From positions 1 through 64,000 of the forward strand of contig NZ_JAYVPL010000025.1 in the NCBI RefSeq assembly GCF_043757465.1: DNA of 64,000 nt, given 5' to 3'. Positions 41,777 through 49,885 of this stretch are shown piece by piece (positions within the stretch are counted from its first letter, which is position 1; the number at the start of each line of letters is the position of its first letter). The notes beneath the pieces are model-generated. The model did no database searches and was not told the origin of the DNA. It saw only the letters and a program-made list of their open reading frames with translations. The stretch comes from Armatimonas sp043757465 (GTDB lineage: Bacteria > Armatimonadota > Armatimonadia > Armatimonadales > Armatimonadaceae). The position numbers and the translations under genes were made by a program.

Positions 41777-41890
41777 CTCGATCCAGGCATGCGTGGCATC
41801 GTTATGGTTGCTGACCAGCCCGTTCTTACCTGTGTAGAGATAGCCGCTCACTGTTTCCGTGACGTTTCCGCTGTCCACTTGAGTGGGCGT
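41777..41890 (-). other. 38-codon open stretch in frame after the oxidoreductase stop
   Basis: Directly after the TAG of the oxidoreductase gene the same minus-strand frame stays open for 38 codons, to a TAG at 41774-41776. It would encode TPTQVDSGNVTETVSGYL and then a segment ending ATHAWIE. It has no start codon of its own and no match I recognise. It could be a gene remnant, a readthrough extension or chance. Confidence 0.3.
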
Positions 41891-42910
41891 CTACGCGTAC
41901 TTCGCCGAGACGGCACGGCCTTTTTGGGCGCTCTGCACGGCCAGATCGAGGATATGCACCGGGCGCCGTGCCCACTGTGGGGTGATAATCAGCTCCGCAG
42001 TGCCCTCCAGTGTCGCCGCGATATTGTTGTAGAACTTCTGGCCCTCGCTGGGGACATTTTTCCCCTCGCGGATCACTAGCTCACTGCCTTCGTGCTTGCG
42101 GATGATAAACCGATCGAAGTGCATGATGTAGGTGCCCGTCGTTCCAGTGATCTCCAAAACACCTCGCTCATTTTTCGGGTGACTATCCAGGTGCGAGACA
42201 TTGAGCGAGAGCCAGCGGCCACCCTCGAAACGCGCCACGAGCTGCGCTTCGTCCTCATTGACATCCTCGCCGTAGGGAAGCTGATCCTGCCAAAAGCCAG
42301 TCTTGGCGTAGCCGCTCACTTCAATAAGTGCCGAGGGCTGAAGAATCTGAAGGGCGTATTCTAACAGATGCACGCCCCAGTCGTAGAGAATGCCGCCGGA
42401 GATGCTGCGCTGCGTGCGCCACCACTCGCCTGGTTTGCCCCAGCCGCCGATGTGCGCCTCGATCTTGTAAACCTCCCCAATCTCGCCGCTGTGAATAATT
42501 TCGAGGGCTTTGAGAATATGCCCATCCCAGTGCCGGTTGTGGTAGGTCGAGAGGAGAACGCCCTGCTTCTCGGACTCCGCGATCAGCCGGTCGCACTGCG
42601 CCGTGGTCACGGTCATGGGTTTCTCGATCACCACGGCGCGCCCCGCCTTGAGGCACTGGAGCGCGAGCGGGGTGTGGGTCGCATGGGGCGTAATCACCGT
42701 CACTAAATCCACATCGGTCTTGCTGAGCAGCGCCGCCGCCCGGGTGTAGGTCTTGATACCGGGGAAATCCTGTCGCGCCGCCTTGAGCCGCTCTTTGTCC
42801 AGGTCGCACACGGCGGTCGGGATCATCCCCGCCCGCTCCATCTCACGTAGGTGGTGACGGCCCATGTTGAACGCCGCCCCATAGCCGATCACCGCAACTT
42901 TCTTTGCCAT
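41891..42910 (-). CDS. Gfo/Idh/MocA family oxidoreductase
   Basis: A 339-residue oxidoreductase of the glucose-fructose oxidoreductase family. VAVIGYGAAFNMGRHH is the NAD-binding turn, VITPHATHTPLALQCLKAG the next strand, VVIEKPMTVTTAQCD the E-K-P catalytic motif and GGILYDWGVHLLEYALQIL holds Asp and His. TAAAAT lies 6 nt before the ATG. It is the fourth family member here and has no sugar gene next to it. A 38-codon open stretch continues past its TAG. Confidence 0.88.
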   Translation of the reverse strand: MAKKVAVIGYGAAFNMGRHHLREMERAGMIPTAVCDLDKERLKAARQDFPGIKTYTRAAALLSKTDVDLVTVITPHATHTPLALQCLKAGRAVVIEKPMTVTTAQCDRLIAESEKQGVLLSTYHNRHWDGHILKALEIIHSGEIGEVYKIEAHIGGWGKPGEWWRTQRSISGGILYDWGVHLLEYALQILQPSALIEVSGYAKTGFWQDQLPYGEDVNEDEAQLVARFEGGRWLSLNVSHLDSHPKNERGVLEITGTTGTYIMHFDRFIIRKHEGSELVIREGKNVPSEGQKFYNNIAATLEGTAELIITPQWARRPVHILDLAVQSAQKGRAVSAKYA

Positions 42911-42919
42911 ACGCGTATT

Positions 42920-43687
42920 TTACCCGTGTTGCCGCCAGTAGCGCTCGCAGTGGGGACGATAGTCGCAGTCGGGGCAGTGGTCATTGAGCACGGGTAGCAC
43001 GGAGTCCCAGTCTTTGTTTTTGAGAGTTTCCGCCGTCTCCAAGCAATCCGCGAGGAGCCACTCGCGCTCGTCCTCGGTCTGCTCGTGCGAGGCTTGCGAG
43101 CCGGTGCGCAGGGCGATAATCGTGGCGAAGACCCGGCGATCTTGGTGATGGTGCTTGAGGAGTGCCTGGTAGATACTCATGGCCAGCGCCCTAGCGACAT
43201 GCTCCGGCTCGACCACGTCCCGGCCACTCTTGTAGTCCACGATCTCCAGGGCACCATCGTGGTGTTCGTCCACACGGTCCACGCGCCCGGAGAGCACGAT
43301 CTCCGGTGAGAGCGGGGCATTGAGTGTTTTTTCGGCGTAGAGCAGCGTGGGAATCTCGGTGACGGGCATTTCCACGGCGCGTTGGTGATACGCCTCTAAG
43401 ATCTTCACCGCCTCGGCTTTGTAGGCCTGCTCCTGCTGTGCGTCTTTATAGCCCTGCGTCTGCCACTTGGCCGCCAGAGTCTCGGTGAGCGTCTCGACAG
43501 TCACGCTCTCTGCGCCGCCTTGCGCATGGAACTGCTCCAGCACGTTGTGCAGCGATGCCCCAAACGAGAAACCCGCGCGTGGCTTACGGTAAAACCGCCC
43601 GAGCTTCTCGATGTACTCCAGCTTGTACTTGGCCGGGCACTGGTAAAACGTGCGCAGCTTGGTCGGGCTCACCGTGAACTTACGCAT
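42920..43687 (-). CDS. PD-(D/E)XK nuclease family protein (RecB/Cas4-like, Fe-S)
   Basis: A 255-residue nuclease-like protein. VSPTKLRTFYQCPAKYKLEY at the start, LSGRVDRVDEH then LEIVDYKSG (Asp...Asp-x-Lys) form the PD-(D/E)XK active site. Four cysteines, one in YQCP and three in CPDCDYRPHC, suit the iron-sulphur fold of the AddB/Cas4 type. It may process DNA ends in repair. No cas genes or CRISPR repeats are in the window. Its 5' region is two GC-rich palindromes head to head; AGGGGGTGGGAAG, partly from the repeat, is the ribosome-site region. Confidence 0.82.
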   Translation of the reverse strand: MRKFTVSPTKLRTFYQCPAKYKLEYIEKLGRFYRKPRAGFSFGASLHNVLEQFHAQGGAESVTVETLTETLAAKWQTQGYKDAQQEQAYKAEAVKILEAYHQRAVEMPVTEIPTLLYAEKTLNAPLSPEIVLSGRVDRVDEHHDGALEIVDYKSGRDVVEPEHVARALAMSIYQALLKHHHQDRRVFATIIALRTGSQASHEQTEDEREWLLADCLETAETLKNKDWDSVLPVLNDHCPDCDYRPHCERYWRQHG

Positions 43688-43691
43688 CTTC

Positions 43692-43773
43692 CCACCCCCT
43701 AACCCCCGCCGCGCGGGGGGAATATAAGGAAAATTCTGCTTTTTCCCCCCGCCGGGCGGGGGTTAGGGGGCAG
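43692..43773. repeat. head-to-head pair of GC-rich palindromes (copies C1, C2)
   Basis: CCCCCTAA-CCCCCGC-CGC-GCGGGGG at 43692-43722 and its reverse orientation GCGGGGGTTAGGGGG ending at 43773, 20 bp apart. Each forms a hairpin, and the pair can form a longer one. They fill the whole 90-bp gap between queE and the nuclease gene. Confidence 0.85.
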
Positions 43774-43777
43774 GCCA

Positions 43778-44443
43778 TTAAGGAATCTCCAGCAATTTAT
43801 GTGTCTGTAGGCTCAGCCGGAAGCGCTGCGGGTGCGCCTGCACGGCGGCGATGCAGAGCGGGGTCGCGGCGGGATTGAGGGCGTTGGGCTGGAGGTAGAT
43901 TATGCCGGGAAAGAGTGAGTTCTTAGCGCGGAGAATATCAGCGTCGTCGTCCACAACATACTTGAACTCGGTGGCGTGCGAAAAATACCAGGGCTTGATG
44001 TGGCCGCCCTCGGTCTCTTTGGGCGAGACAGTGACATGATCCAACCGCCACTCGGGGCGCGGGTGCATGCCGTTGGTCTCGACTTGTAAGAAAAATCCCG
44101 CCGCGTGCAGCGCGTCGCAGAGGGGCTGAAGATCGAAGAGGGTCGGCTCGCCGCCGGTGAGGCAGACCCACTGGCAGCCGAAGCTTGCTACTTCGGTGAT
44201 AATCTCCTCGATGCTCAGTGCACGCTTCACCCGAAAATCCGTGTCGCAGAACGAGCAGGCCAGCGAGCAGCCCGCCAGCCGTACAAACACGGTCGCTTGC
44301 CCGACCCGCCCGCCCTCGCCCTGGAGGGAGTAGAAGATCTCAACGAGGGGGATCTTGCCCGTTTTCCAAACCGTGACGGCGTCTTTGGTGGCGGCGTGCG
44401 GGTCGGGGGTCTGGCCCTGGTAGGTGGGAAGCGGGAAACTCAC
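43778..44443 (-). CDS. queE: 7-carboxy-7-deazaguanine synthase QueE
   Basis: A 221-residue radical SAM protein. IFYSLQGEGGRVGQATVFVRLAGC leads into the C-x3-C-x2-C cluster motif CSLACSFCDTDF, and WVCLTGGEPTLF is the SAM-binding strand. QueE converts CPH4 to CDG, the ring contraction early in queuosine/7-deazaguanine synthesis, so with QueG it covers an early and the last step of that pathway. It is followed 9 bp upstream by trpA on the same strand. Confidence 0.93.
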   Translation of the reverse strand: MSFPLPTYQGQTPDPHAATKDAVTVWKTGKIPLVEIFYSLQGEGGRVGQATVFVRLAGCSLACSFCDTDFRVKRALSIEEIITEVASFGCQWVCLTGGEPTLFDLQPLCDALHAAGFFLQVETNGMHPRPEWRLDHVTVSPKETEGGHIKPWYFSHATEFKYVVDDDADILRAKNSLFPGIIYLQPNALNPAATPLCIAAVQAHPQRFRLSLQTHKLLEIP

Positions 44444-44452
44444 GGAGTTAGT

Positions 44453-45253
44453 TTATCGCGTGGCGGCTTTAAGCGCGGCAATATAGTCTTTGACGAGTGT
44501 CAGCGCGTCGGGGTTGTCGCGGTTCGTATCCAGAAGCTGGACAAGCGAGCTGCCCACCACAGCACCATCGGCGAAGGCGCAGATCGCGGCTACTTGTTCA
44601 GGGGTCTTGATGCCAAAGCCCACACAGACGGGTGTGCTTGCCGCGTGCTCCCGAATGGCGGCCACCAGACCCGGAAGCTCGCTCGGAACCACTTCCTTAG
44701 TGCCCGTGATGCCCGTCATGGAGACGCAGTACACAAACCCCGCTGCGAGCTTTCCAACGGCTGCCATGCGCTCCGGGGTAGATGTCGGGGCGAGCAGGAA
44801 AATTGTCGCCAGCCCCGCCGCATCGGCAATCGGCTTCCAGGTGTCGGCTTCCTCGGGGATGACATCGGTGATAATCGCGCCATCGGCTCCAGCGGCCACG
44901 GCGTCTTGAGCGAATTTCTCCAGGCCGTACTGGAGAACCGGGTTGTAGGCTCCCATCAAGACAATTGGCACCGTAACGCCCCGCGCCCGCGCCTCGTGGA
45001 CGGCATCCAGCACCTTGGGCGGTGTCATTCCGCCTTGCAGTGCCCGAAAGCTTGCGGCCTGGATGGTCGGCCCATCGGCAAGGGGATCCGAGAACGGGAC
45101 ACCGATCTCGATCACATCGGCTCCGGCCTCCGCCAGTGCGCAGACCACCTCGGCAGTGCCCCCCGGGTACGGGTCGCCCGCCGTAACAAAAGCGACGAGA
45201 GCGCCCTCGCCGCGTGATTTCAGCTCCGCAAAACGTGCATCAAGACGGTTCAT
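44453..45253 (-). CDS. trpA: tryptophan synthase alpha chain
   Basis: A 266-residue TrpA: GALVAFVTAGDPYPGG, VIEIGVPFSDPLADGPTIQ with the catalytic Glu and Asp, and GFVYCVSMTGITGTK, VCVGFGIKTPEQV mark the full barrel. It cleaves indole-3-glycerol phosphate to indole, passed to TrpB. trpB is not adjacent, which is uncommon. It overlaps the upstream phosphotransferase-like gene by 14 bp. Confidence 0.97.
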   Translation of the reverse strand: MNRLDARFAELKSRGEGALVAFVTAGDPYPGGTAEVVCALAEAGADVIEIGVPFSDPLADGPTIQAASFRALQGGMTPPKVLDAVHEARARGVTVPIVLMGAYNPVLQYGLEKFAQDAVAAGADGAIITDVIPEEADTWKPIADAAGLATIFLLAPTSTPERMAAVGKLAAGFVYCVSMTGITGTKEVVPSELPGLVAAIREHAASTPVCVGFGIKTPEQVAAICAFADGAVVGSSLVQLLDTNRDNPDALTLVKDYIAALKAATR

Positions 45254-45782
45254 AGTTGGGTTTTAGGATACCACGAGCGTCCAGTCTCACGAGTGCGGCG
45301 AGAATGGCCTCCACGCAGTCTGTAAGATCTGTCTGCGACGTGTCCACTTCAATGTCGTAGGGGGCGTGGGTGTGGACGCGCTCAAACTGGCGCTTGGCGG
45401 TGCCGGGCGTGCGGTCGCCGCGTGCCTTTTCGCGCTCTTCCAGAACATCGAGGGCGCAGTGGACTCCGACAAACAGGACGCGGTAGGGGCGCAGGAGCCG
45501 GGCGCACTCTAAAAGCGCGTCATTGTCATCAGCGACGGTATCCACGATAAGAAAATTCCCACGCTCTGCCAGGGCGGCGATGCAGCTCAAAAAGCCGTAG
45601 TAGAGCCGGTAGCGCACCTCGAAGGGATAGTCCCTCTCCGGGAGCTTTGACCAGAAGTCGTCCTCCGCGAGATAGACATAGGGCGTCTCCAGTCGCGACT
45701 GGAGCGCCTTTGCCAGCGTGCTCTTGCCCGAGCTCGATGCCCCATTGAGAAGAATAATCTGAATTTCGTCTCTCTCGTGCAT
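45240..45782 (-). CDS. chloramphenicol phosphotransferase-like kinase
   Basis: A 180-residue P-loop kinase related to chloramphenicol 3-O-phosphotransferase (PF07931). IILLNGASSSGKSTLAKALQ is the Walker A loop; YVYLAEDDFWSKL and LFVGVHCALDVLEEREKARGDR match the family lid region. Its true substrate may be unrelated to the antibiotic. It lies between the alpha/beta hydrolase gene and trpA on the same strand, overlapping trpA by 14 bp. Confidence 0.8.
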   Translation of the reverse strand: MHERDEIQIILLNGASSSGKSTLAKALQSRLETPYVYLAEDDFWSKLPERDYPFEVRYRLYYGFLSCIAALAERGNFLIVDTVADDNDALLECARLLRPYRVLFVGVHCALDVLEEREKARGDRTPGTAKRQFERVHTHAPYDIEVDTSQTDLTDCVEAILAALVRLDARGILKPNYEPS

Positions 45783-45789
45783 AAAAAGA

Positions 45790-47226
45790 CTACTTTGTCC
45801 GCGCGACGATCCACTCGCTGATTAACTTGAGAGCTTCGGGCGAAAAGGTCTCTTCAAGTTGACCATACTCGCTTGGGCCGCCGGTTTTGGCGTGCTGGAA
45901 AAGATGGTTCAGACCGGGAAGCGAGATGGCCGTGACCTCTTTATTGCCCGCGTCTTTGAGCAGCTTCTCGATCACGGGAAGGTTTTGCGTGACGAGCACC
46001 TGGGTGTCCTTTTCGCCATTGAGTGCCAGCACCGGACAGGTCACTCTGGCAATATTGGGAGCGGGGTCGTAGCGGAGAAAATAACGCATCCAGGGATTGG
46101 TGAGCTGCTGGAGCTGGGCAACCGCTGAGGCAGGAAGCGCTTTAGAGTCGGCGAGGCCTAGGGCTTTTGCCATTGCATCGAGGGCTTTTTGTGGGTTGGG
46201 TTCGGTCTTGGCAATGGGTAAAAGCTTCGCCTGATTGGCACGTGCCTGGGCAGCGACGGCTTCTCCCATGCCTGCTGCTTTGATCACGGCGGCACCCTGC
46301 TCGATGAGAACCTGGTCACCGGGGACACCCGGACCGGCGAGCATCACGATAAAGGCGATTCCGTTTTCTGCCTTAGCCGCGACCATTGGGGCAATCAAGC
46401 CGCCCTCGCTATGGCCGATCAGCCCGATTTTTTTGGCGTTCACTTCGGGGCGGGTCTTGAGAAAGGCAACTGTGGCCTCGATATCCGTGGCGAAGCTGGC
46501 ACTGGTCGCCTTGGTGATGTCGCCCGTGGACTTGCCCACCATGCGATCATCGCAGCGCAGGCTCGCGATCCCTTGCCGCGCCAGATCATCCGCGATCACG
46601 GCGAAGGGCTTGTGCTGAAAGAGGGTCTCGTCGCGGTCTTGTTGCCCGGAGCCCGTGATAAAGACCGCGCAAGGGAACGGCCCGTTGCCCGTGGGAATAT
46701 TGAGTGTCCCCGCGAGAGTCACTCCCACTTCGGTGGGGTTGGGGAAGCTGACCTCGGTGGTTTTGTAGGGAAACGGCGCTTTGGGAGTTTGTGGGCGGCG
46801 GAGTGTACTGACCTGCGCCACTTTCTTCAGGCTCATCTCCAACGAGGCTCCCCCTTGCTCAAAAGCCCCCGTGAGGCTCGTTCCGTCGGTGGATCGCTTG
46901 CCCGTGAAGCGCCACGGTGGGGTCGCCGAGGTCACCGTCACGTTTGCCCCCGTTGCCAGCGCACTTGCGAGCTTGAGGCCCCGTGCACTCTGATCCGGAC
47001 TGTCCCAGGTGCCCGCGCCCTTGCCATCGAAGTGAAAGGCCATACGAAGTTTGAGGGTGTTGGGGAGCGTGATCGCGCCCTCGTAGATCCCGGTCAGAGG
47101 AACCCCGGCAGCGGGCTTGACTTTCGGTGTCGGCTTCGGCTGAGGCTTGGTTTTGGCCTTAGGCTTCTGTGCCAGCGCCGCAGGGAGACACGCGGCGGCG
47201 AGACTGAGAATCAAAATGCGTTTCAT
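45790..47226 (-). CDS. exported alpha/beta hydrolase (prolyl oligopeptidase-like)
   Basis: A 478-residue secreted hydrolase. The signal peptide (MKRILILSLAAACLPAALA) is followed by a Lys/Pro-rich stretch, a lipocalin-like N-terminal domain to about residue 140 and an alpha/beta hydrolase domain. GLIGHSEGGLIAP contains the nucleophile Ser; the late GLNHLFQ contains the His. It resembles acyl esterases and peptidases of family S9. Start at 47226, where TACAAT lies 6 nt upstream; the frame to 47307 is unlikely. Confidence 0.85.
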   Translation of the reverse strand: MKRILILSLAAACLPAALAQKPKAKTKPQPKPTPKVKPAAGVPLTGIYEGAITLPNTLKLRMAFHFDGKGAGTWDSPDQSARGLKLASALATGANVTVTSATPPWRFTGKRSTDGTSLTGAFEQGGASLEMSLKKVAQVSTLRRPQTPKAPFPYKTTEVSFPNPTEVGVTLAGTLNIPTGNGPFPCAVFITGSGQQDRDETLFQHKPFAVIADDLARQGIASLRCDDRMVGKSTGDITKATSASFATDIEATVAFLKTRPEVNAKKIGLIGHSEGGLIAPMVAAKAENGIAFIVMLAGPGVPGDQVLIEQGAAVIKAAGMGEAVAAQARANQAKLLPIAKTEPNPQKALDAMAKALGLADSKALPASAVAQLQQLTNPWMRYFLRYDPAPNIARVTCPVLALNGEKDTQVLVTQNLPVIEKLLKDAGNKEVTAISLPGLNHLFQHAKTGGPSEYGQLEETFSPEALKLISEWIVARTK

Positions 47227-47307
47227 AGGAAGATTGTACCGCCCTGATAGGTCGCCCCGGTTCATGGGGGCGATAGCGAACGGGGGCGATACGGTAAAAT
47301 AGGACAA

Positions 47308-48573
47308 ATGCGTCTTTTTATTGCAGCTCTGCTGAGTGTTGCCACGGCGGCGCTCGCAAGTGCTCCCAAAAGCCTAGATGTGGCGACGGAGTATCTCACA
47401 GCCACGATGGACGATCCCATTGCGCGGCTGCAAAAGCGGCTGGCGAGCGGCGATGTCAAGCTGCGCTACGAGCCGCAGGGGGGCTATCTTAAGTCGCTGT
47501 TGCGGGAGCTGAATATTCTCAGCACGTCCCAGATGCTTGTTTTCTCCAAGACCAGCCTGCAGTTTGATCTTATCGCGCCGCAGACACCCCGTGCGCTGTA
47601 CTTCAACGAGAGCTGCTGGGTGGGATTTGTGCAGGGCGGGCGTGTGCTGGAGCTGATGGCGCAGGATCCGGTCTACGGCGCGGTTTTCTACACGCTGGCA
47701 CAGAACCCAAACCAGCTCAAATTCACCCGTCAGACCTACGAGTGCCTTCAGTGCCACCAGTCGCCGCTGACCCAGGGAGTGCCTGGGCACGTGATGCGCT
47801 CGCTGTATGTCCGCGCCGATGGTCGCCCGGATCTATCGGCGGGCTCGAAAGTTACCACGGATGAGAGCCCGTTTGAGGAGCGCTGGGGCGGTTGGTATGT
47901 TACGGGGACACACGGCAAGCAGCGGCACCTGGGCAATGAGATCGCACGGGGCGGTGACGGGGAGGCGCGGCTGGATACCGAGGCGGGGGCCAATATCACC
48001 GATCTGCACGCCAAGTTCGACACAACGGCGTACCTCACGCCAAACTCTGACATTGTCGCCCTGCTGGTTGCCGAGCACCAGGGGCACCTGCAAAATCTGA
48101 TGACTCGCGCCAGCTATCTGGTACGAGACTCCCTGAGTGACGAAGAACAGCTCAATGCCGCGCTCAAAGAGACCGGTCGCCGCGAGAGCACGACCCGCCG
48201 AATCCACTCCGCCTGCGAGCCGCTGGTGAAGGGCCTGTTCTACTCCGGCGAAGCGCCGCTCAAAGCTAAAGTCACCGGCACGACCCCGTTTGCACGGCAG
48301 TTCCCGCTGCAAGGCCCTCTGGACAGCAACGGACGCTCTCTGCGCGATCTGGACCTGAAAACCCGCCTCGCCCGCTACCCACTGAGCTGGACCATCTACT
48401 CGCCCTCGTTCGATGCGCTCCCCAAAGAGGCACGAGACTATGTCGCACGGCGGCTGGGTGAGGTTCTCTCTGGCAAGGACACCACACCCGAGTTTGCCCA
48501 TCTGACGGCAGACGACCGGAAGAATATTCGCGAGATTCTGGCGGCCACGAAACCAGGGCTGACGATACAATAG
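47308..48573 (+). CDS. exported hypothetical protein with one CxxCH heme motif
   Basis: A 421-residue protein with a signal peptide (residues 1-18) and one cytochrome-c-type motif, CLQCH, near residue 148, in YECLQCHQSPLTQGVPGHVMRSLY. It has no other heme site. Similar heme-binding proteins of unknown role occur in Planctomycetes and Verrucomicrobia. TAAAAT is 7 nt before the ATG. It is followed 7 bp later by pgk, but an electron-transfer function does not link obviously to glycolysis. Confidence 0.7.
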   Translation: MRLFIAALLSVATAALASAPKSLDVATEYLTATMDDPIARLQKRLASGDVKLRYEPQGGYLKSLLRELNILSTSQMLVFSKTSLQFDLIAPQTPRALYFNESCWVGFVQGGRVLELMAQDPVYGAVFYTLAQNPNQLKFTRQTYECLQCHQSPLTQGVPGHVMRSLYVRADGRPDLSAGSKVTTDESPFEERWGGWYVTGTHGKQRHLGNEIARGGDGEARLDTEAGANITDLHAKFDTTAYLTPNSDIVALLVAEHQGHLQNLMTRASYLVRDSLSDEEQLNAALKETGRRESTTRRIHSACEPLVKGLFYSGEAPLKAKVTGTTPFARQFPLQGPLDSNGRSLRDLDLKTRLARYPLSWTIYSPSFDALPKEARDYVARRLGEVLSGKDTTPEFAHLTADDRKNIREILAATKPGLTIQ

Positions 48574-48580
48574 GGGCGCT

Positions 48581-49774
48581 ATGAAGAAGAAGACAATTGC
48601 GGATGTGGATGTGGCGGGCAAGCGGGTGTTGGTTCGTGTGGACTTCAATGTGCCTCAGGACGACTCCGGGGCCATTACCGATGACCGACGGATCGAGGCG
48701 GCGCTCCCGACCCTCAAGGCACTTTTAGACGCGGGCGCGGCGCTGACCGTGATGAGCCACCTGGGGCGGCCCAAGGGCAAGATTAGTGGAAAATATAGTT
48801 TAAAGCCCGTGGCGGAGCGGCTGGCACAGCTCACGAGAATCACAGTGAATTTGGCGACGGCATCGGAGAGCGATCCTCTGGGCATTGGCACGGTGTCGCC
48901 TGTCGCCGGGCAGATTGCGCTGCTGGAGAACACGCGCTTCACCGATGCTGAGGAAGCCAATGATCCCGCACTGAGCCAGAAACTCGCCGCGCTCGCCGAT
49001 GTCTATGTCAACGACGCTTTTGGAGCGGCGCACCGGGCGCATGCTTCCACGGAGGGGGTCGCGACGGTCTGCAAGGCGCAGGGCAAGCCGTGTGTCAGTG
49101 GCCTTCTCATGCAAAAAGAGCTGGACTATCTGGGCGGCGCCGTCATCAATCCCGCGCGGCCTTTTGTGGCGATTCTGGGCGGTAAGAAAGTCGCGGATAA
49201 GATTCCGGTGATCGAGAACCTGCTTCCCCAGGTAGACACGCTGATTATCGGCGGCGGCATGGGCTACACGTTTGTGAAGGCGGCGGGCTTCGAGATCGGG
49301 AAGTCGCTTCTGGACGCCGACTCGCTGGAGTTCTGCAATACACTCCTTGGCAACGCAAAAATCGCGCTCCCCACCGACTGCGTGGTGGTCTCGGAGTTCT
49401 CCAACGATGCCGAGCGCACGACCGTGAGTGTCGAGGCGATCCCCGCCGATCAAGAGGGCCTGGACATTGGCCCGGAGTCGGCAGTGAAATTTGCGGTAAT
49501 TATCGCGAGCGCCAAGACCGTCGTCTGGAACGGCCCGATGGGAGTCTTTGAGTTCCCCAACTTCGCGGCGGGCACAAAGGCCGTCGCCGAGGCAATGGCA
49601 GCGGCAACGGCAAACGGTGCCACGACCATCGTGGGCGGCGGCGACTCCGCAGCGGCGGTGGAACTCCTGGGCTTTGCCGACCAGATGAGCCATATCTCCA
49701 CCGGCGGCGGCGCGAGCCTGGAGTTTTTAGAGGGCAAGAAGCTCCCCGGCGTCGAGGCACTCGACGACAAATAG
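48581..49774 (+). CDS. pgk: phosphoglycerate kinase
   Basis: A 397-residue Pgk, the usual size: GKRVLVRVDFNVPQ, VMSHLGRPKGK, YVNDAFGAAHRAHAS, FVAILGGKKVADKI, WNGPMGVFEFPNFA and TIVGGGDSAAAVE are all present. It transfers phosphate from 1,3-bisphosphoglycerate to ADP. A strong terminator ends the transcript 36 bp after the stop. TACAAT lies 10 nt before the ATG. gap and tpi are not next to it. Confidence 0.98.
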   Translation: MKKKTIADVDVAGKRVLVRVDFNVPQDDSGAITDDRRIEAALPTLKALLDAGAALTVMSHLGRPKGKISGKYSLKPVAERLAQLTRITVNLATASESDPLGIGTVSPVAGQIALLENTRFTDAEEANDPALSQKLAALADVYVNDAFGAAHRAHASTEGVATVCKAQGKPCVSGLLMQKELDYLGGAVINPARPFVAILGGKKVADKIPVIENLLPQVDTLIIGGGMGYTFVKAAGFEIGKSLLDADSLEFCNTLLGNAKIALPTDCVVVSEFSNDAERTTVSVEAIPADQEGLDIGPESAVKFAVIIASAKTVVWNGPMGVFEFPNFAAGTKAVAEAMAAATANGATTIVGGGDSAAAVELLGFADQMSHISTGGGASLEFLEGKKLPGVEALDDK

Positions 49775-49809
49775 AGCAGGAGGAACGAAAAAAGCAAGAT
49801 AAAAAGCAA

Positions 49810-49838
49810 AATAAGGAGGCTTGTCCTCCTTATTTTTG
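49810..49838 (+). terminator. rho-independent terminator of pgk
   Basis: A 10-bp stem AATAAGGAGG/CCTCCTTATT with loop CTTGT, followed by TTTTG. It stands 36 bp past the pgk stop. Confidence 0.85.
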
Positions 49839-49885
49839 TAAATACAGTTATAATCCAACCAACTAAACGTCGGAGGTGTAAAGCA

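Noticed and set aside
42920..43687. Possible Cas4
   Set aside because: It has the same PD-(D/E)XK plus cysteine layout, but there is no CRISPR array or other cas gene in the window, and RecB-like repair nucleases share these motifs.
44105..45217. 370-codon plus-strand open frame across queE and trpA
   Set aside because: It spans two well-identified minus-strand genes and has low-complexity Gly/Arg-rich composition.
45240..45782. Chloramphenicol resistance gene
   Set aside because: The family match is real, but most homologues outside Streptomyces have unknown substrates, so no resistance claim is made.
48800..49693. 297-codon minus-strand open frame opposite pgk
   Set aside because: Antisense to an unmistakable pgk; a consequence of GC-rich codon use.
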